Source: Ariolimax columbianus (taxonomy: Eukaryota; Mollusca; Gastropoda; Stylommatophora; Arionidae). From it: a stretch of 64,000 nucleotides of DNA. The notes below the pieces were generated by a model that saw only the letters and a program-made list of their open reading frames with translations, did not search any database and was not told where the DNA came from. The stretch lies in NCBI GenBank assembly GCA_036924085.1, contig JAVGWX010000002.1, positions 158,059,674 to 158,123,673 of the forward strand. The letters run 5' to 3'. The position numbers were made by a program, and so were the translations under genes. This document shows positions 45,430 to 56,639 of the stretch, in pieces. How positions within the stretch are numbered: the first letter of the stretch is position 1; the number at the start of each line of letters is the position of its first letter.

Positions 45430-46655
45430 GTCCAATAGCAAATGTGTGCGAGTGTGTCTGATTGTAGGTGCGCAGGTATAGCGGGGCGAGTGTATGAATA
45501 AGCGAGTGTTTAAGTGAGGAAGCGAGTGTGTGAGTGTAGAAGTGAGTTAGGTAATACGGGAATAATGTAATAGGGAGGTAGTGAATAATTGAGTTGGCGA
45601 GCAAAGGAATGAGTGAGCGAGGTAGTTGACTTGCGAGTAATTGAGTGAGCGAGTTATGAAATGAGCGAACGATGAATTGAGCAATTCGCGAGTCAATGAA
45701 TGTACGAGCGTAGGAGCCAGTGGTAAGAATGGGAAGGATGGAGTATGTGAGGTCGTTGAGTGAGTGAGTAATTGATTGCGCGAGCAAGGGAATGAGTTAG
45801 TGAGTGTGTGAGCGGGTTAGTGGGGTTAACAAATGAGTGAGTCTGTGAGTGAGTCTGGGAGTAAGTAAGTCTGTGAGTGAGCGTCTGAGTGAGTGAATCT
45901 CTAAGTGAGTAAGTCGGGACTGAGTAAGTTTGTGAGTAAGCGTCTCGGAGTGAGTAAGTTTGAGAGTGAACGAGCCTATGTGTGAGTAAGTCTAGGTGTG
46001 AGTATGTCTGGGGGCGAGTGAGTCTGTGAGGGAGTGAGTTTCTGAATGAGTTAGTCTGTTATTGCGTGAGTCTGTGAATGAGTAACTCGATGAGTGAGTG
46101 AATTCGGAAGTGAGTTAGTCTGTGAGGGATCGAGTCTCTGAGTGAGCAAGTCTCTGGGTGGGTAAGTCTGGGAGGGAGTAAGTCTGGGAGTGAGTAAGTC
46201 TGGAAGTGCGTGAGTCTGGGAGTGAGTGAATCTAGGAGTGAGCGAATCTGGGAGTGAGTGAGTCTTGGAGTGAGTGAGTCTGGAAATGAGCGAATCTTGG
46301 AGTGAGTGAGTCTGTAAGTGAGCGAATTTGGGAGTGAACGAATCTGGGAGTGAGTGAGTCTGGGAGTAAGTGAGTCTGGACGTGAGCGAATTTTGGACTG
46401 AGTAAGTCTGGGAGTGCGTGAGTCTGGGAGTCAGCGAGTTTGTGAGTGAGTGAGTCTGGGAGTGAGATAAATTTTGAGTGAGTGAATGAGTCTGGGAGGG
46501 AGTGAGTGAGCGAGTCACTGAGTGAGTGAGTCTGGGATTGAGTCAGTCTGTGAGTGAGTTAGTCTGGGAGTGAGTGAGTCTGGGAGTGAGTGAGTCTGGG
46601 AGTGAGTTAGTCTGGGAGTGAGTGAGTCTGGGAGTGAGTGAGTCTGGGATTGATA
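45430..46655. repeat. GAGTGAGT-type degenerate array
   Basis: Short 4-bp GAGT steps, organised from about 45820 into 12-20-bp blocks of GTGAGTCTGGGA. The minus-strand TPSQTHSLT frames are repeat-derived. Confidence 0.9.
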
Positions 46656-46839
46656 TTGTTGTGTGAGGCTCTATATGTTGTAAGGTGGATTAAATCAGCT
46701 AGGCTCAACACTATCTTCATGTCACAAAAGCAGGACTAGGTACCAGTTTACCGCTGAATTCAGCTTCTCTCTTACTGTCGACAAGCAGGGTGAACAGGGC
46801 CACACTAAATGTCTGTCCTCCCCATGGTCAAATAATCAG

Positions 46840-48066
46840 ACAGATGATATCCATGTCTCTAGTAAACAGACGATATCCATGTCTCCTGTAAACAGATGAT
46901 ATCAATGTCTCCTGGAAACAGATGATATCCGTGTCTCCAGTAAATAGATGATATCCATGTCTCCTGTAAACAGATGATATCAATGTCTCCTGGAAACAGA
47001 TGATATCCGTGTCTCCAGTAAATAGATGATATCCATGTCTCCTGTAAACAGATGATATCCATGTCTCCCGTAAACAGATGATATCCGTGCCTCCTGTAAA
47101 CAGATGATATCCGTGTCTCCTGTAAACATATGATATCCATGTCTCCTGTAAACAGATGATATCCGTGTCTCTAGTAAACAGATGATATCCGTGTCTCCAG
47201 TAAACAGATGATATCCATATCTACAGTAAACAGAAAATATCCGTGTCTCCTGTAAACATATGATATCCGTGTCTCCAGTAAATAGATTATATCCATGTCT
47301 CCTGTAAACAGATGATATCCATGTCTCATGTAAACAGATGATAATCGTGTCTCCTGTAAACAGATGATATCCGTGTCTCCTGTAAACATACGATATCCAT
47401 GTCTCCTGTAAACAGATGATATCCATGTCTCAAGTAAACAGATGATATCCATGTCTCCAGTAAACAGATGATATCCATGTCTCCAGTAAACAGATTATAT
47501 CCGTGTCTCCTGTCAACAGATGACATCCGTGTCTCCTGTAAACATATGATATCCATGTCTCTAGTAAACATATGATATCCATGTCTCCAGTAAACAGACG
47601 ATATCCATGTCTCCAGTAAACAGATGATATCCATATCTCCAGTAAACAGATGATATCAATGTCTCCTGTAAACAGATGATATCCATATATCCAGTAAACA
47701 GATGATGATTCCGTGTCTCCTGTATACAGATGATATCCATGTCTCATGTAAACAGATGATATACGTGTCTCCAGTAAATAGATTATATCCATGTTTCCTG
47801 TAAACAGATGATATCCATGTCTCATGTAAACAGATGATATCCGTGTCTCCTGTAAACAGATGATATCTGTGTCTCCTGGAAACATATGGTATCCATGTCT
47901 CCTGTAAACAGATGTAATCCGTGTCTCTAGTAAACAGATGATATCCGTGTCTCCAGTAAACAGATGCTATCCATGTCTCCAGTAAACAGATGATATCCAT
48001 GTCTCCAGTAAGCAGATGATATCCACGTCTTCAGTAAACACATGACATCCGTATCTCCAGTAAACC
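46840..48066 (-). repeat. 26-bp minisatellite encoding a LINE endonuclease motif
   Basis: About 47 copies of ACAGATGATATCCATGTCTC plus CAGTAA. On the minus strand the unit reads MDIICLQETW, the N-terminal apurinic-endonuclease-like motif of LINEs (family form: DI.CLQET.L, with the catalytic Glu). 26 is not a multiple of 3, so three units (78 bp) give a 26-residue period and all minus frames carry open stretches of 90-150 codons. No other endonuclease motif was recognised on either flank. Confidence 0.9.
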
Positions 48067-48204
48067 GGATTGTAGCCTGAATATTATTTGTCGATCATTT
48101 CTAAATAATCTGCGTCGGTCGTTTGGTGGACACGATTTTTTTTCTAGATACTACCGCTTCTGTGTGTACGGAAAGAAATGGCAACCTACCACACTGCCCA
48201 CCTG

Positions 48205-48640
48205 CCAGGAAACTTGACAGTCAAATAGGCTGACAGCTGTACGGATGACGTTCTGTAGAAGTCATGCACCTACTTGACAGTCAAATAGGCCGACAGCTGT
48301 ACGGATGACGTTCTGTAGAAGTCATGCACCTACTTGACAGTCAAATAGGCCGACAGCTGTACGGATGACGTTCAGTAGAAGTCATGCACCTACTTGACAG
48401 TCAAATAGGCCGACAGCTGTACGGATGACGTTCTGTAGAAGTCATGCACCTACTTGACAGTCAAATAGGCCGACAGCTGTACGGATGACGTTCAGTAGAA
48501 GTCATGCACCTACTTGACAGTCAAATAGGCTGACAGCTGTACGGATGACGTTCAGTAGAAGTCATGCACCTACTTGACAGTCAAATAGGCCGACAGCTGT
48601 ACGGATGACGTTCTGTAGAAGTCATGCACTTACTACAAAA
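48205..48640 (+). repeat. 60-bp minisatellite beside LINE C RNase H
   Basis: Seven copies of a 60-bp unit with TACTTGACAGTCAAATAGGC and ACGGATGACGTTCTGTAGAA, almost identical. The last copy runs into text equivalent to the LINE C RNase H SQALLQK block (here SHALLQKAELAS with shifts), so the unit may encode QSNRLTAVRMT of RNase H. The match is weak. Confidence 0.85.
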
Positions 48641-49130
48641 AGCTGAGCTTGCATCTGTTTGATTAGATTGTCTGTGTTCACCGCTCCATTCTGTCTTCTT
48701 CTTCTGTTTTCGCTGACCTGCACATCACTGTCTGCTCATGCCGTTGTTCAGGGCAATGAAAGAGCTGACATCTTAGCTTCAGACGCTACCATCATGGACA
48801 CATTAGTGATGGATAGAAGTGACATTTTGAAATCAATCAATGACTGCCTGCTGGATGAGGACACCGCAATAGATGAAACAACAATCCACAGACTGCAAAG
48901 TTTGGACATTAAACGAGATTCGAGCGGAGAGGGGCGCATGAGAGAACGTCGCAGGAGAGTGTACAACCAGTAAGCTACAGGGACCATCAGCATCCATACC
49001 TTACCATTTGATGGGAGAGACTGATCACCTATGGGTATGCCCGGAGTGCAGAGACGTCGATTCTTAGTAACAGAAAGAGAACTTTCCGTGTTCGCCCTGA
49101 AAAGGACGTTTGTGACGAGTCCCTAATTTA
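48640..49130 (+). pseudogene. LINE C relic, copy 3 (RNase H end and ORF end)
   Basis: Forward frame from about 48745: AVVQGNERADILASDATI (last RNase H motif; copy 1 has RVQGNERSDILVSQAP), TLVMDRSDILKSINDCLLDE, DTAIDETTIHRLQSLDIKRD, RRRRVYNQ and a stop at 48971-48973. Beyond the stop the same frame still reads ATGTISIHTLPF, which copy 1 also has, so this stop is a mutation. Homology to copy 1 fades after about 49090. Confidence 0.85.
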
Positions 49131-49434
49131 CAGCGAGGCTGTGATATGTGCGCCTTTTGGTCTGACATATCCGATTTAAACTGGGCTATTTCTAGGACCG
49201 GGATGCCTTCCCGATCCGGTCCCTAATATGTAAGCCAGACTGCATGATTACAGTCTGTTTTGAGGGTCGCCACCTGGAGACGAAATAGTGATGTTGGTCA
49301 GTTATGAGCCACTGACCCTGATGCAAGCAGCAAGAGATGCGTCGGCTGGTTGTTGTCAGCGTCACTGTACCGTTGGTTTCAGATGATATTTTTCGTTTCA
49401 TTGTTTTTACTTTTCTAAATGTCATTTCTTCAGT
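49131..49434. other. No recognisable feature
   Basis: Possibly the 3' untranslated end of LINE C copy 3. An imperfect inverted repeat GGACCGG...CCGGTCC lies near 49194-49222. Confidence 0.45.
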
Positions 49435-49775
49435 TATCTTCTTCTTGTTCTTCTTCTTCTTCTTCTTCTTCTTCTTCTTCTTCTTCTTGTTTGTGTTCTT
49501 GTTCTTGTTCTTCTTCTTCTTGTTATTCTTCTTCGTTTTCTTCTTCTTGAATTTGTTCTTCTTCTTCGTCTTCTTCTTCTTGTTCTTGTTTTTGTTCTTC
49601 TTATTCTTGTTCTTCGTCTCTTTTTCTTGTTCTTCTTTTTCGTCGTCATCTTCTTCTTCTTCTTCTTCTTCTCCGTCCTCTTCTCTTTTTATTATTCTTC
49701 ATCTTCTTCTTCACCTTCCTGTCGACCACTTCTGCTTTTCTTTTCTTCTTCTTCATCTTCCTCTGATCACAAAGA
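49435..49775. repeat. (TTC)n microsatellite tract
   Basis: TTCTTC and TTGTTC runs over about 340 bases. The Phe-only forward frame and Arg-rich reverse frame are artefacts. Confidence 0.95.
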
Positions 49776-50880
49776 CTGTTGTCCAATCTTATATCAATGT
49801 TTCAAAGTTGAGGCATTTCTATCCAACCCAGTGTCTCCTCCACACTCAGCAGCATTTTAACTTTTCTGAATGTCGGAGTGTGCAATCATGTGACTTGGAG
49901 AGTCATCTAGGATAGGGCGGTTTTCATGCAGTAGCATAATCGATATCCATTTGTTTGGTTTTTCTCTTGGATTTTGCTCTGGTGCTTTTTGCGTGCGTGT
50001 TCGGCTCATCTTGAGAATTGTGATCTGGTATATGTTACCACTGGCTGTTCGTCAAGACATCTGTGAGCCACGTGTACAAAGAGATTTTTGAACGAGGAAC
50101 TATCAAGAGCTTCTTGAATAAGGATTTCCTGTCATGTCAGATGCTGAAATTTCACAAAGAATGCTTTTCTGGTTATTGGACTTTCTCCAGTTCTCGCGCG
50201 TACATGAACAAGAAGTGAATACTAGATTTGCCCGCTGGAGCGACAAATGTTGACATGACGAGGGAGGCAGGGAAGACACATTTTGTCTGTCTGTCGATCT
50301 GTCTGTTTAATTTATTGACATTCAGGTCGCGGTCTGTCTAGACTTTAGGAAAGAAAAGACGAAAGAGAACAGAGAGGTATGATTGTGGGGGAGTTGACTA
50401 GGTGGGGAGGGGAGAGGGGATATTGAGGGAACGAAGATTGGATGTCTGAAGGTCATTGAGGCTGGATAAATAAGAGTGCAGAAGATTTGAGGACAAATAA
50501 GGCAGAGTAAAAGAGGGGTGGGGTATGGGAGGGAGGGGGGAGGTTAATATATTAGAAGCCATTTGAGGAGGGCATTGGAGAAAAATGATAGGGAAAGGTA
50601 GGAGGGGTGGACGAGGGGGGGGGGGGGCTGAGGTTAATATATTATAAGATACTGGAGGAGGTCATGGGAGGCAAATGATAGGGCAAGGGGGTGGGGATTA
50701 ATATTAAATACTACTGTAGGAGGACAAGTGAGGCAGAGGAAGACAATGGGGAAGGGTAGTATTCTGAATATGATATAATATTGTAGTGAGGTAGAGGGGG
50801 AGGAGGGGTACATATCTGAGATATCGAAAGCAAGACAGTTTAAGACTTTTAGGTACAGTTCCTGGGCAATAGGAAGAGAG
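49776..50880. other. Unrecognised, GA-rich in its second half
   Basis: 49776-50340 is ordinary sequence without a gene. 50340-50880 is G/A-rich with GGAGGGG runs, and TTAATATATTA-type blocks recur near 50545 and 50630. Confidence 0.55.
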
Positions 50881-51346
50881 GTCTCCCAAAGCAGCACTGG
50901 AGAGGTGGTCTCTAGAAGCAGCACTGAAGAGAGGTCTCCCAAAGCAGCACTGGAGAGCTGGTCTCTAGAAGCAGCACTGACGAGAGGTCTCCCAAAGCAG
51001 CACTGGAGAGGTGGTGTCTAGAATTGGATCATAGATCGTTCAAAGCAGCACTGGAGAGAGGTCTACCAAAAGCGCTGAAGAGAGGTCTCCCAGAGCAGCA
51101 CTGAAGAGAGGTCTCCCAAAGCAGAATTGAAGAGAGGTCTCCCAAAGCAGCACTGAAGAGAGGTCTCCTAAAGCAGCACTGAAGAGAGGTCTCCCAAAGC
51201 AGCATTGAAGAGAGGTCTCCCAAAGCAGCACTGAAGAGAGGTCTCCTAAAGCAGCACTGAAGAGAGGTCTCCCAAAGCAGCACTGGAGAGAGGTCTCCCA
51301 AAGCAGCACTGAAGAGAGGTCTCCCAAAGCAGCACTGAAGAGACAG
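50881..51346. repeat. 26-bp minisatellite
   Basis: About 18 copies of GAAGAGAGGTCTCCCAAAGC plus AGCACT; the left edge also has longer GTCTCTAGAAGCAGCACT variants. Not recognised as LINE text (reverse frames read CCFGRPLFSAALGDLSS). Confidence 0.95.
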
Positions 51347-51985
51347 AGACCAGAATCGGGCATGCAAAGTCTTGGTAGAGACGGTAACATTAACAGTAGA
51401 CAGCTTGAGGTGGTAACAGGTGCATCGTAATGTAGGGAGATGGTGTGCCAGTCCGGCCTCTAAGGTTATGGGACAGACAAGATGAGAGATTGGAAGACAA
51501 GAAAGTTCTAGAACATTAAGACATGAGAACTAAAATGGCAGAATAAAAAACGATAAGAAGATAAAGAACAGGTAGACAGAATGACGAAAGAAGACATAAC
51601 TAGTTCAGGAAAACAAGGACACTCGATGAAGACAGACAGAGTTTAAGACAAGTGAAAAATGCGTGTAGAAGGACGAAGTTTAAAATAAAGTGACATATAA
51701 TGTAGATGACAATTAATGGATAAACAGACAAGATGATAGGATGACAAGACAATAAGAGAAATGATGTAAGAAGACGGGAGAACTTCGAGACAAGAAGAGA
51801 ATTGGTGTAGAAAACATGAGGAAAACTGTATCTACTTGTCCAATGTTTCTCATAACTTCTCTTGTCAAGTTTAGTCCGAAACTGTCAGCTTTTCTCTTGT
51901 CAAGTTTAGTCCGAAACTGTTAACTTTTCTCTTGTCAAGTTTGACCCGAAACTGTCAGTTTTTCTCTTGTTATGACTGGATCACA
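51347..51985. repeat. A/G-rich stretch and a 35-bp triplet of repeats
   Basis: 51460-51840 is rich in AGACAAGA and GATGA motifs without clear period. 51845-51980 holds three copies of a 35-bp unit with TTTCTCTTGTCAAGTTTAG. Confidence 0.7.
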
Positions 51986-52315
51986 TTACAGGACATCAGG
52001 AAAGGTAACTCTACTGAAAATCGAATGAGTGGCTTATTTAACCAGCCATCTTGTGTTTGCCTCAGTCAACATTCTTGAGCCCTATTACTTACGCCACTCG
52101 CCTCTCAATATCTCCCTCAAGCGAACGGTCTTCCGCTGTTGTTGTTTTCAATTTTTGTTTTATGGTCAACATATTCCATTTTGTTCCGTCGATTACTTCT
52201 TCTTCTTTCTGGGATCCACGAGGGAAGTACGTTATTTGTTCTTTCATTCCCTTATCAGCCCAGTGCTATACGCCTTGACATTAATGCAACTACTGTAACC
52301 TTTGATGTAAGTCGG
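51986..52315. other. No recognisable feature
   Basis: Frames of 66-89 codons overlap in all three forward frames with no known motif. Confidence 0.5.
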
Positions 52316-52692
52316 GGATCAAGATGCTGCAGCGGTTAGCGACCCATAGCTGACTGATAGCGTCAGGGCCAGCGAACCATAGCTGCCAAGACCCATCTAC
52401 ACCTCAACGTGGTGATCCTGGATAACAGGCTGCAGCTGAAGCAGGGCAGACTGGCTAAGGAGAAGGGATCGAAGAGGGAATGCTAACCCGGTACTCAAAA
52501 ATTTTTTGCTCAAGTCGGATGTGTTGGACCGAAAGGTGCAAATATCGCAGCCAAGCTGTAAACTACGACACAACGCATTCCGTTCTCTGGACTACATTCT
52601 GCTACTTAAGCCCTTTCAGGGTTTGGTAGTGGGAGATTGAGAACGAACGAAGAAGAAGAAGAAGAAGAAGAAGAAGAAGAAGAAGAAGAAGC
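52316..52692 (+). mobile_element. SINE-like dispersed element, copy 2, with (GAA)n tail
   Basis: Second copy of the element at 1212-1566, and the better preserved one. It opens with GATGCTGCAGCGGTTAGCGA and ends GGAGATTGAGAACGAACGAA followed by (AAG)n to 52692. CTTAAGCCCTTTCAGGGTTT near the 3' end can form a short hairpin (AAGCCCT/AGGGTTT with one G-T pair, TTC loop). The ACGAAGAAG tail resembles the GTACGATGAAGAAGAAG end of LINE A, which would fit mobilisation by an A-type LINE; this is inference. Confidence 0.7.
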
Positions 52693-53984
52693 AAGTCGGA
52701 GAAGGGGATTAAAGGTCGTGAGTAAGACTAGCAACCTCATCAGGTAGAACTGAGGTCCACAGCTACACATTCGCGAACAGTATGTTGCCCACCGAGACTT
52801 CTGCCCGGATGACACTGTTTGACAACGATATGACAGTTACATTGATATAAATAAATAAAGGACAACTTTTATATTCGTGCTGTAGTCAGATCCACTGGAC
52901 AGGTAAGCGCAAAATAAAAAGTGTAACTTACTTCGTCTATAGGAACATGTTGAACACACCCACTTGTTATATGCATGTCCTGTGCTTTTGTCTTTCTTCA
53001 TGAGTTTGGTAGTCCTCCACACAACATTGCTTAGTCAACATTTAGCACATACTTGGTGTACAGCATAGTGTGATGTTCCCACAACGGATGGCTGCCTTTG
53101 AAGTCAGCCGTACAGTTGTTTGTTTCCTGATATCGGCCGGGCAATGCACGGGTTAGGTACATCAATATTTGGTGTCTGTGCATTTCAAAGTAGTTCCTCA
53201 TACATGATATTGAGACTTGGTATTTCTGTGTTGTGATGTGTAATGATTGTTGTGTGATGACTGATGTGTGATTTTTGATATGTGATGTGTGATGACTGAT
53301 GTGTGATGATTGTGATGACTGATGTGTGATGACTGATGTGTGATGACTGATGACAGCCCATTTTCTCGTGCAAGTACATACCCAGATTGTGTTACAGTTG
53401 TAGGTCACAAGGTCAGCTAACTCCCAAATGGTTGTGTTCCTACCAGTTTTTATAATCGCCCAAGTGCTAACGGGGTTCGAAAAAAAACAAAAGAATAAAA
53501 CCACTGTAACATGTTAGGCATGCCATGAGAAGCGACTGATGAGGGTTTGGCATGGGGCTGGCTACCCCATCTTGTAGTAACTTTAAGCCAGAAAAACGCA
53601 AACACAATATGAACAGATCAACATTTGATTATTTGATATGTATTTATTGGAGACCTATGCTTCACAGGGGGCTGAAACAGTTTTGATTCATTAATTAATT
53701 CTGGAATTTCCACTGTTTTAGAACAAAAAATGTGTTACAATATTATTTTCGGTATGAACTATGCCGCCTCAAAAGTGCATCCCTGCACCCATGTCATTGG
53801 AGTTAGAAGCAAGGCGAAGTAGGGGCTGGCATGACTCCACTGACCCTGCCACGCGCCACGTTCCTGCGACCTGTTCAGAGGCTAGAGAGTGCAAGATTGC
53901 ATGAAGATATCGATATATCTGTTAAATATCTCGTATATATTCTTAGGTTGGCTCTAAACTGATTCCTTCAGAGGGATATGTCAG
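52693..53984. other. Unrecognised, with a TGTGATGACTGA repeat
   Basis: A 10-13-bp repeat (TGATGTGTGATGAC) occupies about 53225-53352. The rest has frames of up to 157 codons on the minus strand that owe their openness partly to that repeat. I recognise no gene. Confidence 0.55.
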
Positions 53985-54475
53985 ATTATTTGGGAAGATC
54001 TCTACTGGCAATAACTCTACAGTCGCTTCTCTAACACGAGTGTCAAGTCGGACCAGCCGTATGGCTCTGAGACATGGCATGTGACTATTGGTATCACCTC
54101 GAGACTGCAGACCTTCATTAACTAGTGTTTTTATCGTATAGTTTTTGTTAGATGGCCAGAGGCAAGGGAAGACACAGATATGTTGGATAGAACACAACAA
54201 GCACAGTAGGAGATTGGAGCGACAAAGGGAACATCGATCGGACACACTTTCAGAAAGATGCTGGACAGTATAACCAGATATTATCTGGATTGGAACACTC
54301 AGGGAAAGAGACCAGTAGGAAGGCCAAGAAACATCGAAAGGCCGAGGTTCAATCGAGGTCTCTTTGGCGGGAATCAAGATGGCGGCATAGAGAAGGAAAA
54401 GATGAAAAGCATCTGTTGCAGCCCTATGCTCCAAGGGAACCAAGGCAAAGGCAAAGGCCGCCGTCCATCGTAGAC
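53985..54475 (+). pseudogene. LINE E relic, RT 3' end
   Basis: Forward text in changing frames: SNTSVKSDQPYGSETWHVT (family: .N..VKSVLLYG.ETW..T), SRLQTFIN (family: .LQ.FIN.CLR.I), VRWPEARE, IGHTFRKMLDSITRYYLDWN (family: W.GHTLRK....I...AL.WN), TQGKRPVGRPRN. This is the C-terminal end typical of RNase H-less endonuclease-RT LINEs. Palm motifs are absent, so it is strongly 5'-truncated. A minus-strand frame of 166 codons over the same region is only its shadow. Confidence 0.8.
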
Positions 54476-54499
54476 GATGATCGCATAATTAATTGTGCT

Positions 54500-54712
54500 A
54501 GCGTTATTTTTTGCAAGGCTTAACTTCGCTACATTTTATCCTCACTCTCTCGTCTCGTGCCGCCCGATCCCAGTGGCAAGTCAAGGACAAGACGACCAGA
54601 GAGCGACTACAAGATGCATCCGTGAAAAGGACGGCGGAGTCCGGAGTCGAACCCATACCATCCGATCACGAGGCCGACGGCTTAACCACTTCGCCACGGA
54701 ATCCCCTCCAAG
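54500..54712 (-). mobile_element. tRNA-derived SINE (minus strand)
   Basis: On the minus strand the head starts near 54706. It has an A box TGGCGAAGTGGTTAAGCC (54696 downward) and a perfect B box GGTTCGACTCC (54653-54643) at normal pol III spacing. The head resembles a class II tRNA (Ser/Leu type) lacking a proper variable arm. About 140 bp of body follows (GGGATCGGGCGGCACGAGAC) and merges with the end of LINE E near 54500. Confidence 0.65.
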
Positions 54713-54799
54713 GGAACCAAACGAATAGATAATGATGAAGATCATGATTTGTAGAGAATCTTATGGGATTTTTTTCAGATTGGTCCGTTAAAAATTTGT

Positions 54800-55555
54800 G
54801 AGGCTCTCCTCGTGAGGCTCTCCTCGTGAGGCTCTCTACATGAGGCTGTCCTCGTGAGGCTCTCCTCGTGAGGCTCTCTACATGAGGCTCTGCTCCTTAG
54901 GCTTTCTTCGTGAGGCTCTTTTCATGTGGCTCTGCTCCTTAGGTTTTCTTCGTGAGGCTCTTTTCACGAGGCTCTACTCCTTAGGCTTTCTTCGTGAGCC
55001 TCTCTTCATGAGGCTCTGCTCCTTAGGCTTTCTTCATGAGGCTCTTTTCATGAGGCTCTGCTCCTTAGGCTTTCTTCGTGAGGCTCTTTTAATGAGGCTC
55101 TGCTCCTTAGGCTTTCTTCGTGAGGCTCTCTTCGTGAGGCTCTCCTTGTGAGGCTATCTTCGTGAAGCTTTCTTCATGAGGCTCTGCTTTTTAGGCTCTC
55201 TTCATGAGGCGCTCTTCGTGAGGCTCTCTTCATGAGGCTCTGCTCCTTAGGCTTTCTTCGTGAGGCTCTCTTCATGAGGCTCTCTTCATGAGGCTCTGCT
55301 CCTTAGGCTTCCTTCGTGAGGCTCTCTTGGTGAGGCTCTCCTCGTGAGGCTTTTTTCGTGATCTCTTCGTGATGCTCTCTTCGTGATACTCTCTTCGTGA
55401 TGCTCTCCTCCTGAGGTTTTCCTCCTGAGGCTCTCCTTGTGAGGCTCTCTTCGTGAAGCTTTCTTCGCGATACTCTCCTCGTGATACTCTCTTCGTGATG
55501 CTCTCTTCGTGATGCTCTATGTTCGTGAGGCTCTCTTCGTGAGACTCCCCTCTTT
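54800..55555. repeat. 14-16-bp minisatellite, partly in 45-60-bp higher order
   Basis: Units of GAGGCTCTCTTCGT and variants. From 54885 to 55300 they group into GAGGCTCTGCTCCTTAGGCT plus TTCTTCGTGAGGCTCTTTTC blocks. No LINE text was recognised at the edges. Confidence 0.9.
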
Positions 55556-56005
55556 TGCCATGGAATGAAGAGGCTCCGATTTTTTGTTCTTTCGACTGGA
55601 TGACTGGTCCCATCCGCAACCCTCCTTATTCATCTCTCACGACAAGCCTGGCAGGTTTCGTTACGTTTCTGCTCTTACGACTCTCCTAAAACACGAGCAT
55701 CTACTGAGCATTCCTCTGTTATTTAACTATGGTGAAATAAAAAGCATGATTAAGAAACGAAACTAAGAAAGAAAAATACGATTTTCTGATAGAAAACGCA
55801 TACAGAAAAGAAACAGAATCCTATTGTGTTTAATGGCGTGTTCAGAACTCTACCGGCCTTCTATTTTTAGGTTTTCAGTTACGTAACTCCAACCTCTATC
55901 AATTAAAGTGTTACTTCCTGTCAAAATTATCCGCCCTTTGAGTAATTTATGACTCGTTTTCCCCTCCAAATGACTACCTCCAAATAAATGTACACTGAGA
56001 CTTGA
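55556..56005. other. No recognisable feature
   Basis: Unique AT-rich sequence; no frame of note. Confidence 0.55.
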
Positions 56006-56009
56006 AGGC

Positions 56010-56490
56010 GAGGGGGAGGTGAATGTTGGTCAGGGAGTGAGTGCAGAGAGGAGGTGAATGTTGGTGAGGGAGTGAGTGCAGAGAGGAGGTGAATGTTGGT
56101 AAGGGAGTGAGTGCAGAGAGGAGGTGAATGTTGGTGAGGGAGTGAGTGCAGAGAGGAGGTGAATGTTGGTGAGGGAGTGAGTGCAGAGAGGAGGTGAATG
56201 TTGGTCAGGGAGTGCGTGCAGAGAGGAGATGAATGTTGGTGAGGGAGTGAGTGCAGAGAGGAGGTGAATGTTGGTCAGGGAGTGAGTGCAGAGAGAAGGT
56301 AAATGTTGTGAGGGAGTGAGTGCAGAGAGGAGGTGAATGTTGGTAATGGAGTGAGTGCAGAGAGGAGGTGAATGTGGGTGAGGGAGTGAGTGCAGAGAGG
56401 AGGTGAATGTTGGTAAGGGAGTGAGTGCAGAGAGGAGGTGAATGTTGGTGAGGGAGAGAGTGCAGAGAGGAGGTGAATGTTGAAACAATT
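56010..56490. repeat. 35-bp minisatellite
   Basis: About 14 copies of GTGCAGAGAGGAGGTGAATG plus TTGGTGAGGGAGTGA. The 198-codon minus frame is repeat-derived. Confidence 0.95.
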
Positions 56491-56639
56491 TATGAAATAA
56501 GATATCATTCGAATTTTTAAATAAAAGGTGAAAATATTTTCTAATATATCTTTCAGTCAACGAACAGTGAGGTCCTTCTGTCTGAACTATTCTGTGCCTG
56601 ACACCGCAGGTCTCTCGGTGCATCATTATACCATCTCTC
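56491..56639. other. Short unique spacer between two arrays
   Basis: AT-rich. No gene seen. Confidence 0.5.

Noticed and set aside
46051..48000. Several 90-155-codon minus frames as proteins
   Set aside because: Periodic products of the GAGT and 26-bp arrays, present in all three minus frames.
49337..49915. 192-codon Phe/Ser-rich frame as a membrane protein
   Set aside because: It is a (TTC)n tract read as Phe and Ser; no conserved feature.
53943..54443. 166-codon minus frame as a gene
   Set aside because: Antisense shadow of the LINE E relic, which has clear family motifs on the plus strand.
56030..56626. 198-codon minus frame as a gene
   Set aside because: It is the 35-bp repeat; the Ser/Leu/His text is periodic.
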